Counted from the stretch's first letter, positions 33,497 to 44,813 are shown. The stretch is 64,000 nt of DNA from Aegilops tauschii subsp. strangulata (GCF_002575655.3 NC_053041.3:304329554-304393553); one strand, 5' to 3'. Notes: generated by a model not told the origin, from the sequence alone. Made by a program: numbers and translations.

Positions 33497-33640
33497 CTTG
33501 ACTTTCAGAGCTACTAGACACACAACAAATATATATATATAATTCACCATGTATATATTCATCAGTTGATCTACTTTGTCAATTTTATTACGTCCATGCA
33601 ACCTACACTCTAATAGGTAATGATAGGTCCTAATCCCACT

Positions 33641-33854
33641 CGAGTATGTTTAGATTGGGTTCATTTTCCCATGCTATGCTCCGGATCCTACGCAAAATTT
33701 CGGCAGCACCTCCCCGCTGTTCTCCTGATACACGTCTCTGCAATAAACAAAGAGGATGTGTATCCGGAGAACAACAGGGGAGGCACTGACAAAATTTATG
33801 CGTCGGATCCAGAGCAAAGCATATGGGAAAACGAACCCAATCTAAACATACTCG
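33641..33854. repeat. Long inverted repeat near the transposase start
   Basis: The outer 22 bp at 33641-33662 and 33833-33854 are perfect complements (CGAGTATGTTTAGATTGGGT...). Complementarity then continues inward for about 75 bp with scattered mismatches to a ~20-bp loop near 33735-33755. On the minus-strand transcript it falls ~145 nt before the transposase ATG. It resembles a long hairpin or an inserted foldback element. No clear TSD was found. Confidence 0.85.
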
Positions 33855-34259
33855 GGCTGTCCATGGATAGCGTTGGACAATTCGAAAGAATCAAGGTTAT
33901 AAGTATGCAAATGCATGCATATTTATAACTATGACGCTTTCGAACGGGAGACACATATTGGTTACGCATACTGATGATTCAAGACACATATTGGTCATCG
34001 GAATAGATCAATAAATAATGGGGGAGGAGGACATGTCATTTGTGCTCACCCACGAACGAAGGGGCAGAGCTCGTCAAACGCACGGCAAGGTCGTCGAACA
34101 CCAAACCTCGCAGCGATGAAACAACTGCACATTTAAAACTACCCGATCAACACAATTATATATGATGTTTTTCATAACAATATTGAAAAATATATGACCT
34201 AACTAATAATTCACAAATATATGACCCCGTCGGCTTCTGGAAGGCCAAAGAACACCTTT
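33855..34259. other. Non-coding part of the CACTA leader
   Basis: No gene is seen. It contains a small palindromic AT-rich stretch around ATGCAAATGCATGCAT at about 33905-33922. Probably 5' leader or intron of the minus-strand transposase transcript. Confidence 0.35.
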
Positions 34260-34865
34260 TCGGGAGGTGTCGGGGGTCGGGGTGTCGTGTCGGTGTCGCG
34301 GTGCCGTGTCGGGGTCGGGGTCTCGGGGTCGGGGTGTCGGGTCGGGGTGCCGGGTCGGGGTCGGGGTCGGGGTCGGGGTGTTGGGTCAGGCTCGGGGTCG
34401 GGGTGTCGGGGTTGGGGTTGGGGTCGGGGTCGGGGTCGGGGTCTCGGGGTCGGGGTGTCGGGTCGGGGTCGGGGTGCCGTGAAGGTGTCGGGGTCGGGGT
34501 CTCGGGGTCGGGGTGTCGGGTTGGGGTCGGGGTGCCGTGAAGGTGTCGGGGTCGGGGTGTCGGGTCAGGCTCGGGGTCGGGGTGTCGGGTCGGGGTCGGG
34601 GTGCCGTGTCGGTGTCGGGGTAAGGGTGGGTGTGGTGTCAGGGTGTCGGTGTCGGGGTGTCGTGTCGGTGTCGGGGTCGGGGTCTCGGGGTCGGGGTGTC
34701 AGGTCGGGGTGCCGGGTCGGGGTCGGGGTGCCGTGTCGGTGTCGGGGTCGGGGTGCCGGGTCGGGGTCAGGCTCGGGGTCGGGGTGTCGGGGTCGGGGTC
34801 TAGGGGTCGGGGTGTCGTGTCGGGGTGCCGGGTCGGGGTCGGGGTGCCGTGTCGGGTCGGGGTTT
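34260..34865. repeat. (GGGGTC)n G-rich tract, ~600 bp
   Basis: Imperfect repeats of GGGGTCGGGGTGTCGG occupy the whole block, with four-G runs on the plus strand every 5-8 bases and a C-rich minus (transcribed) strand. It can form G-quadruplexes on the plus strand. Long frames through it (34221-35111 and others) are repeat artefacts. Confidence 0.9.
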
Positions 34866-35098
34866 TTTCCTCTTTTTTCCTTTTCTGCTTCTTCCTATTC
34901 TTCCTTTTCTTCCTTCTTCTTCTTCTTCTTCTTCTTCCTCCTTTCCTTTTTCCTCTTCTTCTTCTCCTCCTCTCCTCTTTTTTCTTCTTCTTCTTCCTCT
35001 TCTTCTTTTTTTTTCTCCTCCTCCTCTTCTTCTTCTACCTTTCCTTTTTACTCTTCTTCTTCTCCTCCTCTCCTCTTTTTCTCTTATTCTTCTTTCCT
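34866..35098. repeat. (TTC)n polypyrimidine tract
   Basis: Almost pure C/T on the plus strand, mainly TTC and TCC units. It directly abuts the G-rich tract and the following AAACTA tract. It sits in a likely intron of the minus-strand transcript. Confidence 0.9.
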
Positions 35099-35310
35099 CA
35101 AACTAAACTAAACCTAAAACTAAACCTAAATCTAAAACTAAAACTAAAACTAAATCTAAACTAAACATAAACCTAAAACTAATAAAACAGAAAAAAAAAG
35201 GAAAAAACTAAATCTAAACCTAAAACCAAACTAAAACTAAACCTAAAACTACAACTAAAACTAAATCTAAACTAAACATAAACCTAAAACTAAAAAAACA
35301 GAAAAAGGAA
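35099..35310. repeat. (CTAAAA)n / CTAAACC tract
   Basis: Degenerate 6-7 bp units such as CTAAACCTAAAACTAAAACT, interrupted near 35188-35206 by an A-rich stretch. They are close to, but not, the plant telomere unit CCCTAAA. Confidence 0.85.
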
Positions 35311-35334
35311 AAAAAGAGGAGGTAGAGCTCACCT

Positions 35335-35720
35335 GGGGCAGGGCCGGTGGAGGAGGTGGCCGGTGGAGGAGGGAGGCGGGGCGGTGGAGGAGGTGGCCGG
35401 TGGAAGAGGGGTGCGAGGCGGCCTGGGGAGGCGGCGCCGGGCCCGGGGCGGTGGGGCGCGGGGCGGCGGGGTGGGGGGGCGATGGGGCGGTGGGGCGGCG
35501 GGGGCGACGGGGCGGCGGGGGCGACGGGTGGTGGGGCGACGGCGCCGGGCGGCAGTGGCGACGGGGCGGGGGGCCGGTGGGGCGGCGGGGTGGTGGGGCG
35601 ACCGGGCGGCGGTGAGTGGTGGGGGCGGCGGCGCGGCGGGCGGCGGCGGCGGCGGCGGGGTGGGAAGTGGTGGCGGGGCGCGTCGGCGAGGACAGAACAG
35701 AGAGTAACGGGCGGGGGGGT
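35335..35720 (-). other. GC-rich leader-like block of the CACTA transcript
   Basis: It is GGCGGTGGGG-rich on the plus strand. On the minus strand it reads as a CCG-rich segment ending in CCCCAG followed by GTGAGCTC, a good splice donor at about 35334. This fits a non-coding first exon of the CACTA transcript starting near the right end. The open frames here on both strands arise from composition. Confidence 0.4.
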
Positions 35721-35734
35721 ACGGGCCGTTAGGT

Positions 35735-36010
35735 AGTCTCCTCTTTGCCGTCCGCCCTTTTGCCTCTTTGCCGTCTGCTGGCAGACGGCAAAGAGGTGGG
35801 GCGTTAAGTTTTTTCCAAACGGGCGGGGGGGGGGGGGCACCTCTCTCTTTGCCGTCTGCCAGCGGACGACAAAGAGCTCGCGGATGGCAAAGAGCTTCTT
35901 TGCCGTCTGCCATTTCTTTGTCGTCTGCTTTTGGGTAGCTGATGGCAAAGAGCTTCTTTGCCATCAGCTAGCAGACGGCAAAGAGCTGGCAGATGGCAAA
36001 TTAGCTGATT
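35735..36010. repeat. Right subterminal TTTGCCGTC repeats of the CACTA
   Basis: About ten copies of TTTGCCGTCTGC or its complement in both orientations, matching the left subterminal array. They adjoin the right terminus at 36019. Confidence 0.85.
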
Positions 36011-36019
36011 CCAGTAGAG

Positions 36020-36774
36020 TTACATTGAAAAACCACCTTTCCCTGTTAGGATAAAGGAACATGCTAAGGTATCAACTATGGTTCGTAAAAGTAATATTAA
36101 AGCACCTAAACCCTCTGAGCAAACTAAAGTAGAACCTAGTGTTGCTATGGTTAAAGATCTCTTGGTAGAAAATATTGATGGGCATGTTATATATTTCTAT
36201 GATGAAGCTACTAGAATTGCCAAACCCGATGAAAAAGATAAACATAGACCTGTTGTTGGCATGCATGTTGTCTCAGTTAAAATAGGAGATCATTGTTATC
36301 ATGTTTTATGTGACTTAGGTGCTAGCGTGAGTGCTATCCCTTTTACCTTATATCATGAAATTATGAATGCCATAGCAGCCGCTGAGATAGAAGACATAGA
36401 TGTTACTATTAAACTTGCTAATAGAGACACCATTACACCACTTGTGACTGTTAGAGATGTTGAAGTCTTGTGTGGTAAAATAAAATACCCTACTGATTTT
36501 CTAGTTCTTGATTCCCCACAAGATGACTTTTGTCCCATTATCTTTGGTATACCTTTCTTGAACACTGTCAATGCTACTATAGATTGCCATAAACAAACTG
36601 TCAGTGTTAGCTCTGGTGATGAGTCTGATGAGTTTAATTTCTCTAGGTTTAGTAGACAACCTCAGAAGAAAGAATTACCTACTAAGGATGAAATAATTGG
36701 TCTTGCTTCTATTGCTATGCCTCCTACTGATCTACTAGAAGAATATTTGCTAAACCATGAAAATGATATGCACC
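36020..36774 (+). pseudogene. Athila-lineage protease region (between CACTA and hAT)
   Basis: The frame continues the gag-pro reading interrupted at 25376. The aspartic protease-like core VLCDLGASVSAIPFTLY (about 36307-36357) and, downstream, a FLVLDSPQDDFCPIIFGIPF pattern are typical of Athila/Ty3 retropepsins. The protease matures the polyprotein in the particle. Locally the frame is open from 36078 to the hAT insertion at 36775, so this piece is among the better preserved parts. The homologous second copy is at 43.65-43.91 and 52.9-53.4 kb. Confidence 0.8.
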
Positions 36775-37664
36775 AGGGCTGGGCCGGCAAAATTCAAGGC
36801 CCGGTGCTAAACCCTAAAATGGGCCCTACCTCACTAAAATATACATAGTAAATATAACTATAATAGTATAAATGATATAATACCTTGCATAACAGTGGGA
36901 AATATCTAGAATCGTGCCTAATCTTGGTTTTATTGCCTTCACTTAAATAACATCATTTTTTTAGTGTTCTTCAATAATTCACTCTCAAAAGCTATTGAGA
37001 TGGTGAGACTGAGTTAAAACCTTGATTTTTTTTGTTTCTTCAAATGCATTTGGTAACCAGATTCATATTTTCTAAATGAAGACATGGCTTGGATCTTGCG
37101 ATATTAAACACCTGATAGATGAAAAGATTAAAAATAGTTGCAATATTTTAGCAAAACTATATAGGAGGAAAAATCGGAACTCGCAGTTAATGGGCTCACG
37201 GGATCACCAATTATCAACGCAATGACGCTTAAAAATCGGTGATGTTATGCCCCTTCCATTCCTTCCTGCCGGCTGTTGTTCCTGGTCCAACCCTCCTTAT
37301 TCCTTATAAGTCCGAAGTAGAAGAATTGATCCTGCGATTTGATCTGCGTCACTGGACGCTGGCCAGGGCCGCCGCACGAGGAAACGAAGGGATGCTGCTC
37401 GTTCCTCTCGATGCCACAATCGATGAACTTGTTTTCTGAGAGAATCTCGATCGATGGCCCTGGCGGCTATGCCTATACGCAAAGGCAAGGAGGCGTCGCG
37501 ATTGGGGGCCTGCTTCAGGAGCAGTCGTGAGGACAGCAGCGGCCCAGAGCCAGAGAGCATAGGCCCATCTAGAAATAGTAAAAGCCTAGCTTGAAAATCT
37601 GAGGCACCTGAAAGCTGGGGGCCCTGTGCGGTGCACAGGTTGCACCCCCTTGGGCCCGGGCCTG
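36775..37664. mobile_element. Non-autonomous hAT, 890 bp, 8-bp TSD ATATGCAC
   Basis: The left end CAGGGCTGGGCCGGC and right end (complement) CAGGCCCGGGCCC give hAT-type termini. The 8-bp repeat ATATGCAC lies at 36767-36774 and 37665-37672. Removing the element plus one TSD rejoins the Athila pol sequence as seen at 53.40 kb. No transposase frame is present. Internal short frames near 37.24-37.53 kb have no recognised domain. Confidence 0.9.
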
Positions 37665-40600
37665 ATATGCACTTGTGTGAAAGAAACAAAATAGATAAAA
37701 TATTCTTTGAAAAACAACCTCTGCTTAAACACATTTTGCCTATTGAAACTCTAGGAGGTCCTCCTCCACCTAAAGGTGACCCTGTGTTTGAATTAAAATA
37801 ATTGCTAGGCACTTTGAAGTATGCTTATCTTGATGAGAAAAAGATATATCCTATTATTATTAGTCCTAATCTTTCAGAACATGAAGAAGAAAGATTATTT
37901 AAAATTCTGAAAAAGCATCGTGCTGCTATTGGATATACTCTTGCTGATCTTAAGGGCATTAGTCCCACTCTATGTGAGCACAAGATTAATATGGAACCTG
38001 ATGCTTAACCTGTTGTTAATCACCAACGACATTTGAATCCTAAGTTGAAAGAAGTGGTAAGAACTAAAATACTAAAACTTTTGGAAGCAGGTATAATCTA
38101 TCCCATAGCTGATAGTAGATGGGTAAGTCATGTTCATTGTGTCCCTAAGAAGGGAGGTATTACTGTTGTTCCTAATTATAAAAACGAACTTATTCCACAA
38201 AGAATTGTTACTGGCTATAGGATGGTAATTGATTTTAGAAAATTAAATAAAGCTACTAGAAAAGATCATTACGCTCTGCCTTTTATTGATCAAATGTTAG
38301 AAAGATTATCTAAGCACACACACTTTCGTTTTCTTGATGGATATTCTGGTTTTTCTAAAATACCTGTTTCACAAACTAATCAAGAGAAAACAACTTTTAC
38401 TTGTCCTTTTGGAACCTATGCTTATAGAAGTATGCCTTTTGGTTTATGCAATGCACCTGCTACCTTTCAAAGTTGTATGGCTACTATATTCTTTGATTTT
38501 TGTGAAAATATTATTGAGGTTTTCATGGTCCATTTACGGAACTTCTTTTGATGATTTCTTAAGCAACCTTGATCGAGTTTTGCAAAGACTTGAACAAACT
38601 AATCTTGTCTTGAATTGGGAGAAGTGCGACTTTATGGTTGAAGAAGGTATTGTCTTGGGGCATAAAATTTCCAAACGAGGTATTGAAGTGGAGAAACCTA
38701 AAGTTGATGCAATTGAGAAAATGCCATGTCCTAAAGATATTAAAGGTATTCGTAGTTTTCTTGGTCATGCTGGTTTCTATAGGAGGTTTATTAAAGACTT
38801 CTCTAAAATTTCTAGGCCTCTTATAAATCTTTTACAAAAGGATGTTCCATTTGTTTTTGATGATGATTGTGTAGAAGCCTTCGAAACACTTAAGAAAGCC
38901 TTAACTTATGCACCTATAGTTCAACCACCTGATTGAAAGTTGCCTTTTGAAATCACATGTGATGCTAGTGATTATGCTGTTGGTGTTGTTCTAGGACAAA
39001 AGAGTTGATAAGAAATTAAATGTTATCCATTATGCTAGCAAAACTCATGACAGTGCCCACAGAAATTATGCTACTACTGAAAAAGAATTTTTAGCAGTTG
39101 TGTTTGCTTGTGATAAATTCAGATCTTACATTGTTGATTCTAAAGTAATTGTTCACACTGATCTTGCTACTATAAAATATCTTATGGAAAAGAAAGATGC
39201 GAATCCTAGACTCATTAGGTGGGTTCTCTTCCTACAAGAGTTCGATTTACATATCACTGATAGGAAAGGAGCTGAGAACCCTGTAGCTGATAAATTGTCG
39301 GGTTAGAAAATATACTTGATGACCCACTACCTATTGATGATAGCTTTCCTGATGAACAACTAGATGCAATAAATGTTTCTCATAATACTCCTTGGTATGC
39401 TGACTATGCTAATTATATTGTTGCTAAATTTATACCACCTAGTTTCACATACCAACAAAAGAAACAATTCTTCTATGATTTAAGACATTACTTTTGGGAT
39501 GAGTCGCATCTTTATAAAGAAGGAGTAGATGGTATTATTAGACCTTGTGTACATGAGCATTAACAGGAACAAATCCTACGGAAATGTCACTTCGAAGCTT
39601 ATGGAGGACATCATGCGGGAGATTGAACTGCTCACAAGGTATTGCAATCTGGTTTTTATTGGCCTACTCTCTTCAAGGATGCCCGTAAGTTTGTTTTATC
39701 TTGTGATGAATGCCAAAGGATATGTAATATTGGTAAGCGTCAGCCTATGAATTATTCACTTGTTGTTGAACCATTTGATGTTTGGGGTTTTGATTACATG
39801 GGAAATTTTCCTTCTTCTAATGGGTATACACATATTTTGATTGATGTTGATTATGTTACTAAGTGGGTAGAAGCTATTCCAACTAGTAGTGCTGATCATA
39901 ACACTTTCATTAAAATGCTTAAAGAAGTTATTTTCGAAGGTTTGGAGTCCCTTGATATTTAATGTGTGATGGTGCTTCACACTTTATTCATGGAGCTTTC
40001 CGTAAAATGCTTGCTAAGTATGATGTTAACCATAGAATTGCTTCACCCTATCATCCTCAGTCTAGTGGTCAAGTTGAACTTAGCAATAGAGAAATAAAAT
40101 TAATATTACAAAAAACTGTTAATATATCATGAAAGAATTGGTCTAAGAAATTGGATGATGCACTTTGGGCCTACAGAACAACTTATAAAAATCCTATGGG
40201 TATGTCTCCCTATAAAATGGTTTATGCAAAAGCTTGTCATTTGCCTCTTGAGTTAGAACATAAAGCATATTGGGAAATTAAAGAACTCAATTATGATTTC
40301 AAACATGCCGGTGAAAATAGCTTATTTGATATTAGCTCACTTGATGAATGGAGAACCCAAGCTTATAAAAATGCCAAACTATTCAAAGAAAAAGTTAAAA
40401 GGTGGCATGGCAAAAGAATCCAAAGGCGGGAATTTAAAGTTGGTGACCATGTTCTTTTGTACAACTCTCATTTTAGATTCTTTATAGGAATTATTTTTCC
40501 AAATGGGAAGGACCATATATTATCAAAGAGCTTTATTGTTCTGGAACCATTAAGATCAATAATGCCAAAGGCGCTAATCCAAAGGTGGTCAATGGGCAAA

Positions 40601-40711
40601 GAATTAAGCACTATCGTAAGTACGGGTATTAATGTTGAAACCAATATTATCCAAACCATGACACCGAAGGAACACATAAAAGAAACCTTCTGGAACACTC
40701 CAGAATCTTGA
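37665..40711 (+). pseudogene. Athila-lineage pol: reverse transcriptase, RNase H, integrase (broken)
   Basis: RT spans about 37.9-38.9 kb, with YRMVIDFRKLNKATRKDHYA and LDGYSGF typical of Athila. At about 38524-38545 an ~8-bp loss removes the catalytic DD of the xxDD box and shifts frame. RNase H ([17 protein letters not shown], then [18 protein letters not shown]) spans 38.94-39.30 kb with a frameshift. Integrase spans about 39.55-40.3 kb, with the CDECQR zinc-binding end, FDYMGNFP and [12 protein letters not shown]; it has stops and a frameshift near 39.96 kb. The last frame, 40151-40711, holds the C-terminal AYRTTYKNPMG and WHGKRIQRREFKVGD motifs. Together these would copy and integrate the element. 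This copy is dead. Confidence 0.9.
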
Positions 40712-40731
40712 AAAAGAGGAGATATGAAAAT

Positions 40732-41109
40732 ATGTCGTCTCAAGATTCGAAAGGAGAGAGCCCTGTTTCTTACTAGCCTCTAGATCCGAATGTATTCAAG
40801 GATACCTTTTCATATGTGTGGTTCACGGATGAGGAGCAGGAAACCGATCCGGAGGAGATGGAGGATGCATCCTCAGATGAGGATGAAGCCGCCCTACCTC
40901 TACCTGTAGACTTGCACGTGGAGCTCAAGAAGCCAAACCTCCCCAATAGAGCAAACAAAACTAAAACCCAATCTATCCCACCTCGTTTCCTGTAGGAAAG
41001 CAAGGCGGCATTATGCAAGTATATATTAAGGCTTGAACTGGAGAATGAGGATCTGAGGGAAAATAGTTTTAGCCTCCGACGCAAGCTGGACAAACTTACT
41101 ACTTCATAA
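40732..41109 (+). pseudogene. Small post-pol reading frame of the Athila element
   Basis: ATG at 40732 begins a 126-codon frame ending at TAA 41107-41109, 10 bp before the LTR. Two in-frame TAG codons (about 40774 and 40993) interrupt it, but composition stays coding-like on both sides. An acidic middle (DEEQETDPEEMEDASSDEDE) is followed by a Pro/Lys stretch and a C-terminal Leu/Glu/Arg helix ending RKLDKLTTS. Athila elements commonly carry an extra (env-like) frame at this place. This one has no signal peptide or membrane segment, so env function is not supported. Function unknown. Confidence 0.5.
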
Positions 41110-41119
41110 CCACCTCCAT

Positions 41120-42638
41120 TGCTACGTCCATTTTGCATCATGTTTTCTTACTATTATTTATAATGTTTTTATCCATAATAATGCTTTTTGGGGTAATTCT
41201 AATGCCTTTTCTCTCATAATTTGCAAGGTATACACAAAGAGGGAGAATTCCGGCTGCTAGAAATCTGGACCTGAAAAAGCTACGTCAAGCTACCTATTCT
41301 GCACAACTCCAGATGAGCTAAAACTTCACGGAGACTTTTTATGGAATATTTGAGAATTATTGGAGCAAATAACTACTAGAGGGGGGCCACCAGGTGGGCA
41401 CAACCCACCTGGGCGCGACAGGGAGCCCAGGTGCGCCCTGGTGGGTTGTGCTCACCCAGGCCCACATTCGGTGCCCATCTTCTGGTATATAGGTCATTTG
41501 ACCTAGAAAAAAAATAAGAGGACTTTCAGGACGGAGCGCCTCCGCCCTCGAGGCGGAACTTGGGCAGGAGCACTTTTGCCCTCGGGCGGAGCGATTCTAC
41601 TGAGGGAACTTCCCTCCCGGAGGGGGAAATCATCGTCATCATCATCACCAACAACTCTCCCATCTTGGGGAGGGCAATCTCCATCAACATCTTCAACAGC
41701 ACCATCTCATCTCAAACCCTAGTTCATCTCTTGTGTTCAATCTTGTTACCGGAACTATAGATTGGTGCTTGTGTGTGACTAGTAGTGTTGATTACATCTT
41801 GTAGTTGATTACTATATGGTTTATTTGTTGGAAGATTATATGTTGAGATCCAATATGCTATTTAATAATCCTCTGATCATGAGCATGTTTATCATTTGTG
41901 AGTAGTTACTTTTTTTCTTGAGGTCACGGGAGAAATCATGTTGCAAGTAATCATGTGAACTTGATATGTGTTCGATATTTTGATAGTATGTATGTTGTGA
42001 TTCCCTTAGTGGTGTCATGTGAACGTTGATTGCATGACACTTCACCATATTTGGGCGTAACGGAATGCATTGTGGACTAGCAATTAGATGATGGGTTGCG
42101 AGTGTGATAGAAGCTTAAACCCCATTTTATGCGCTATTCTGTAAGGAACCGATTGGATCCAGAAGTTTAATGCTATGGTTAGAATTTATTCTTAATACTT
42201 TTCTCGTAGTTGCGGATGCTTGCGGGAGGGTTAATCATAAGTAGGAGGTTTGTTCAAGTAAGAACATCACCTAGGCACCGGTCCACCCACATATCAAATT
42301 ATCAAATTAGCGAACACAAATCGAACCAACATGATGAAAGTGACTAGATGAAATTCCTGTGTACCATCAAGAACACTTTGCTTATCATAAGAGACCGTTT
42401 TGGCCTGTCCTTTGTCTCAAAAGGATTGGGCTACCTTGCTTCACTTTTTTTACTACTATTGTTACTTGCTCGTTACAAATTATCTTGCTATCAAACTACT
42501 CCGCTACTTACAATTTCAGCACTTGCAGACATTACCTTGCTGAAAACCACTTGTCATTTCCTTCTGCTCCTTGTTGGGTTCGACACTCTTACTTATCAAA
42601 AAGAGCTACAATTGACCCCCTATACTTGTGGGTCATCA
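41120..42638 (+). mobile_element. Second Athila-type LTR, 1,519 bp, shared between two internal regions
   Basis: It starts TGCTACGTCCATTTTGCATC (first bases diverged from TGATATG) and ends GGTCATCA. The TATA box TATATAGG is at 41486-41493. To its left ends one internal region (pol, post-pol frame). To its right begin a primer-binding site and gag of a second internal region of the same family. It therefore serves as 3' LTR of one unit and 5' LTR of the next. Confidence 0.85.
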
Positions 42639-42649
42639 AGGCTATTTTC

Positions 42650-42667
42650 TGGCGCCGTTGCGGGTGA
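42650..42667 (+). other. Primer-binding site, tRNA-Asp type
   Basis: TGGCGCCGTTGCGGGTGA, complementary over its first 12 bases to the 3' end of plant tRNA-Asp(GTC) including CCA. Two or three changes follow GTTGC. It lies 12 bp after the LTR end. Confidence 0.75.
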
Positions 42668-42743
42668 GTGAAGCGCCTTTGGTAAGTGGAATTTGGTAAA
42701 GAAACATTTATATAGTGTGCTGAAATTTATTGTCACTTGTTAC

Positions 42744-43910
42744 TATGGAAAATAATCCTTTGAGACATTTGTTCGGGGTATCTTCACCTCGTCCAGAACC
42801 ACAATTATTTATCCCTCAACCTACACCACCTACTGAAAATATTGAATATGAAATTCCTTCGGGTATGATAGAACAACTGCTAGCTAATCCTTATGCAGGA
42901 GATGAAACCGAACATCCTAATATGCACTTGATATATGTAGAACAAATTTGTGGATTGTTTAAGTTTGCAGGTTTACCCAGGGATGAAGTTATGAAAAAGG
43001 TTTTCCCTTTATCTTTGAAGGGAAAAGCATTGGCATGGTATAGTCTATGCGATGATATCGGATCTTGGAATTGGAATCGTTTGAAATTGGAATTCCACGA
43101 ATTTTTTTATCCTATGCATCTAGTTCATCGTGATCGGAATTATATATATAATTTTTGGCCTCGTGAAGGAGAAAGTATCGCTCTAGCTTGGGGGAGTATT
43201 AAGTCAATGTTATATTCATGCCCCAATCATGAGCTCTCAAGAAAAATTATTATCCAGAATTTTTATGCTCGGCTTTCTCGTAAGGATCAAACCATGCTTG
43301 ATACTTCTTGTGCTGGTTATTTTATGAAGAAGACTATTGAATTCCGGTGGGATCTTTTCGAAAGAATTTAACACAACTCTAAAGATTGGGAACTCGATGA
43401 AGGTAAAGAGTCAGGTATTAAACTTAAGTATGATTGTGTTAAATCGTTTATGGATACCGATGCTTTTCAAAAGTTTAGCACTAAATATGGACTTGACTCT
43501 AAGATAGTAGCCTCCTTTTCTGAATCATTTGCTAGTGATGTTGAACTCCCTAAAGAGAAGTGGTTTAAATATCACCCACCTATCAAAGAAGAAACTAAAG
43601 AACCGGTACCGGTTAAAGAAGAAAGTATACTTTATAATGTTGATCCAGTTGTTCCTTCTGCTTATATAGAGAAACCACCTTTCCCTGTTAGGATAAAGGA
43701 ACATGCTAAAGTTTCAACTCTGGTTAACAAAAGCCATATTAGAACACCAAAACCTGATGAACAAATTAAAGTAGAACCTAGTATTGCTATGGTTAAAGAT
43801 CTCTTGGAAGAAGATATGGATGGGCATGTTATTTACTTTTGGGAAGAATCTGCTAGGATTGCCAAACCTGATAAAAAAGATAAACATAGAACTTTTGTTG
43901 GCATGCCTGT
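42744..43910 (+). pseudogene. Second copy of Athila-lineage gag and start of protease
   Basis: The frame starts MENNPLRHLFGVSS at 42744 (in frame from 42730). It holds the gag core FPLSLKGKALAWYSLCDDIG and CPNHELSRK and is open to a stop at about 43371. It resumes at 43450 with a Lys/Glu-rich linker and runs open until the insertion of another element after 43910. Compared with the copy at 24.4 kb it lacks the (TA)n expansion and has fewer stops. Gag assembles particles in the cytoplasm. The continuation of the protease lies at 52897. Confidence 0.85.
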
Positions 43911-44381
43911 TGTCGGTGTCAAAACCGGTGGATCTCGCGTAGGGGGTCCCAAACTGTGCGTCTAAGGCAGATGGTAACAGGAGGCGGGGGACACAATGTT
44001 TACCCTGGTTCGGGCCCTCTCGATGGAGGTAATACCCAACTTCCTGCTTGATTGATCTTGATGATATGAGTATTACAAGAGTTGATCTACCACGAGATCG
44101 TAGAGGCTAAACCCTAGAAGCTAGCCTATGATTATGATTGTTGTTGTCCTATGGACTAAACCCTCCGGTTTATATAGACACCGGAGGGGGTTAGGGTTAC
44201 ACAGAGTCAGTTACAAGGGAGGAGATCTACATATCCGAATTTCCAAGCTTGCCTTCCACGCAAAGGAGAGTCCCATCCGGACACGGGACGAAGTCGTCAA
44301 TCTTGTATCTTCATAGTCCAACAGTCCGGCCAAAGTATATAATCCGGCTGTCCGAGGACCCTCTAATCCAGGACTACCTCA
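43911..44381 (-). repeat. Left LTR (3' LTR of the element), 471 bp
   Basis: The same length as the right LTR and very similar, with scattered point differences (for example CTAGGGGGTC-type changes near the start). High similarity implies a relatively recent insertion among the nested elements. Confidence 0.93.
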
Positions 44382-44813
44382 GGAGCCCCTGAACCAGGCT
44401 TCAAGGACGATGAGTCCGGCGCGCAGATTGTCTTCGGCATTGCAAGACGGGTTCCTCCTCCGAATACTCCATAGAAGATTTTGAACACAAGGATCGTGTC
44501 CGGCTCTGCAAAACAAATTCCACATTCCACCGTAGAGAGTACAATATCCCACAAATCTAATCTGCTGACAAATTTCATAGCGTGACATCACGCCATGGCC
44601 CGGTCATTATTCGAACCGTTTTTCTCAACCCGCTACTGCACATATTGCGAGGCGGTTTTCCTGGCACGTCTTGTCGAAGCAGAGATTGTGTCCCCTTATC
44701 ACATGATTCTCATCAATACGGGTGTGGGTAACCCAACCGCGCCATCAATCACGGCGCTTGGGGAATAAGCGAGTTTACCAGGCTAGTGGGGAGGGGCACA
44801 GTTTCTACCGCCC

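Larger units (their letters stand above)
25377..36019 (-). mobile_element. CACTA transposon, 10,643 bp, TSD TTA, both genes present but broken
   Basis: The left end CACTACAGGAATCAGCTA matches the right end, which reads CTCTACTGGAATCAGCTA on the complement. TTA flanks it at 25374-25376 and 36020-36022. The split Athila sequence rejoins correctly when it is removed, as comparison with 43.66 kb shows. Subterminal TTTGCCGTC repeats occupy both ends. On the minus strand it carries a TNPD/TNP2-type transposase (33496-29895) and a second Transposase_24/TNPA-like gene (29698-27242), the usual two-gene CACTA layout. The right terminus has changed from CACTA to CTCTA. Both genes contain stops and frameshifts, so it is no longer autonomous. 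Confidence 0.93.

Noticed and set aside
33641..33854. Known CACTA microRNA miR820
   Set aside because: The mature miR820 sequence as I remember it is not present in either arm; only the general hairpin analogy is kept.
34221..35164. 296- and 187-codon frames of Gly/Val/Ser repeats
   Set aside because: Translation of the (GGGGTC)n and (TTC)n tracts; artefacts of simple repeats.
35099..35310. Interstitial telomeric repeat
   Set aside because: Units are CTAAAA/CTAAACC variants without regular CCCTAAA; treated as a simple repeat.
35220..35964. 242- and 211-codon Pro-rich minus-strand frames
   Set aside because: They span CACTA subterminal repeats and a GC-rich leader block, and run into an A/T-rich repeat. 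No conserved domain.
37239..37812. Plus and minus frames inside and across the hAT
   Set aside because: They have no hAT transposase motifs, and the minus frame crosses the hAT boundary into Athila sequence.
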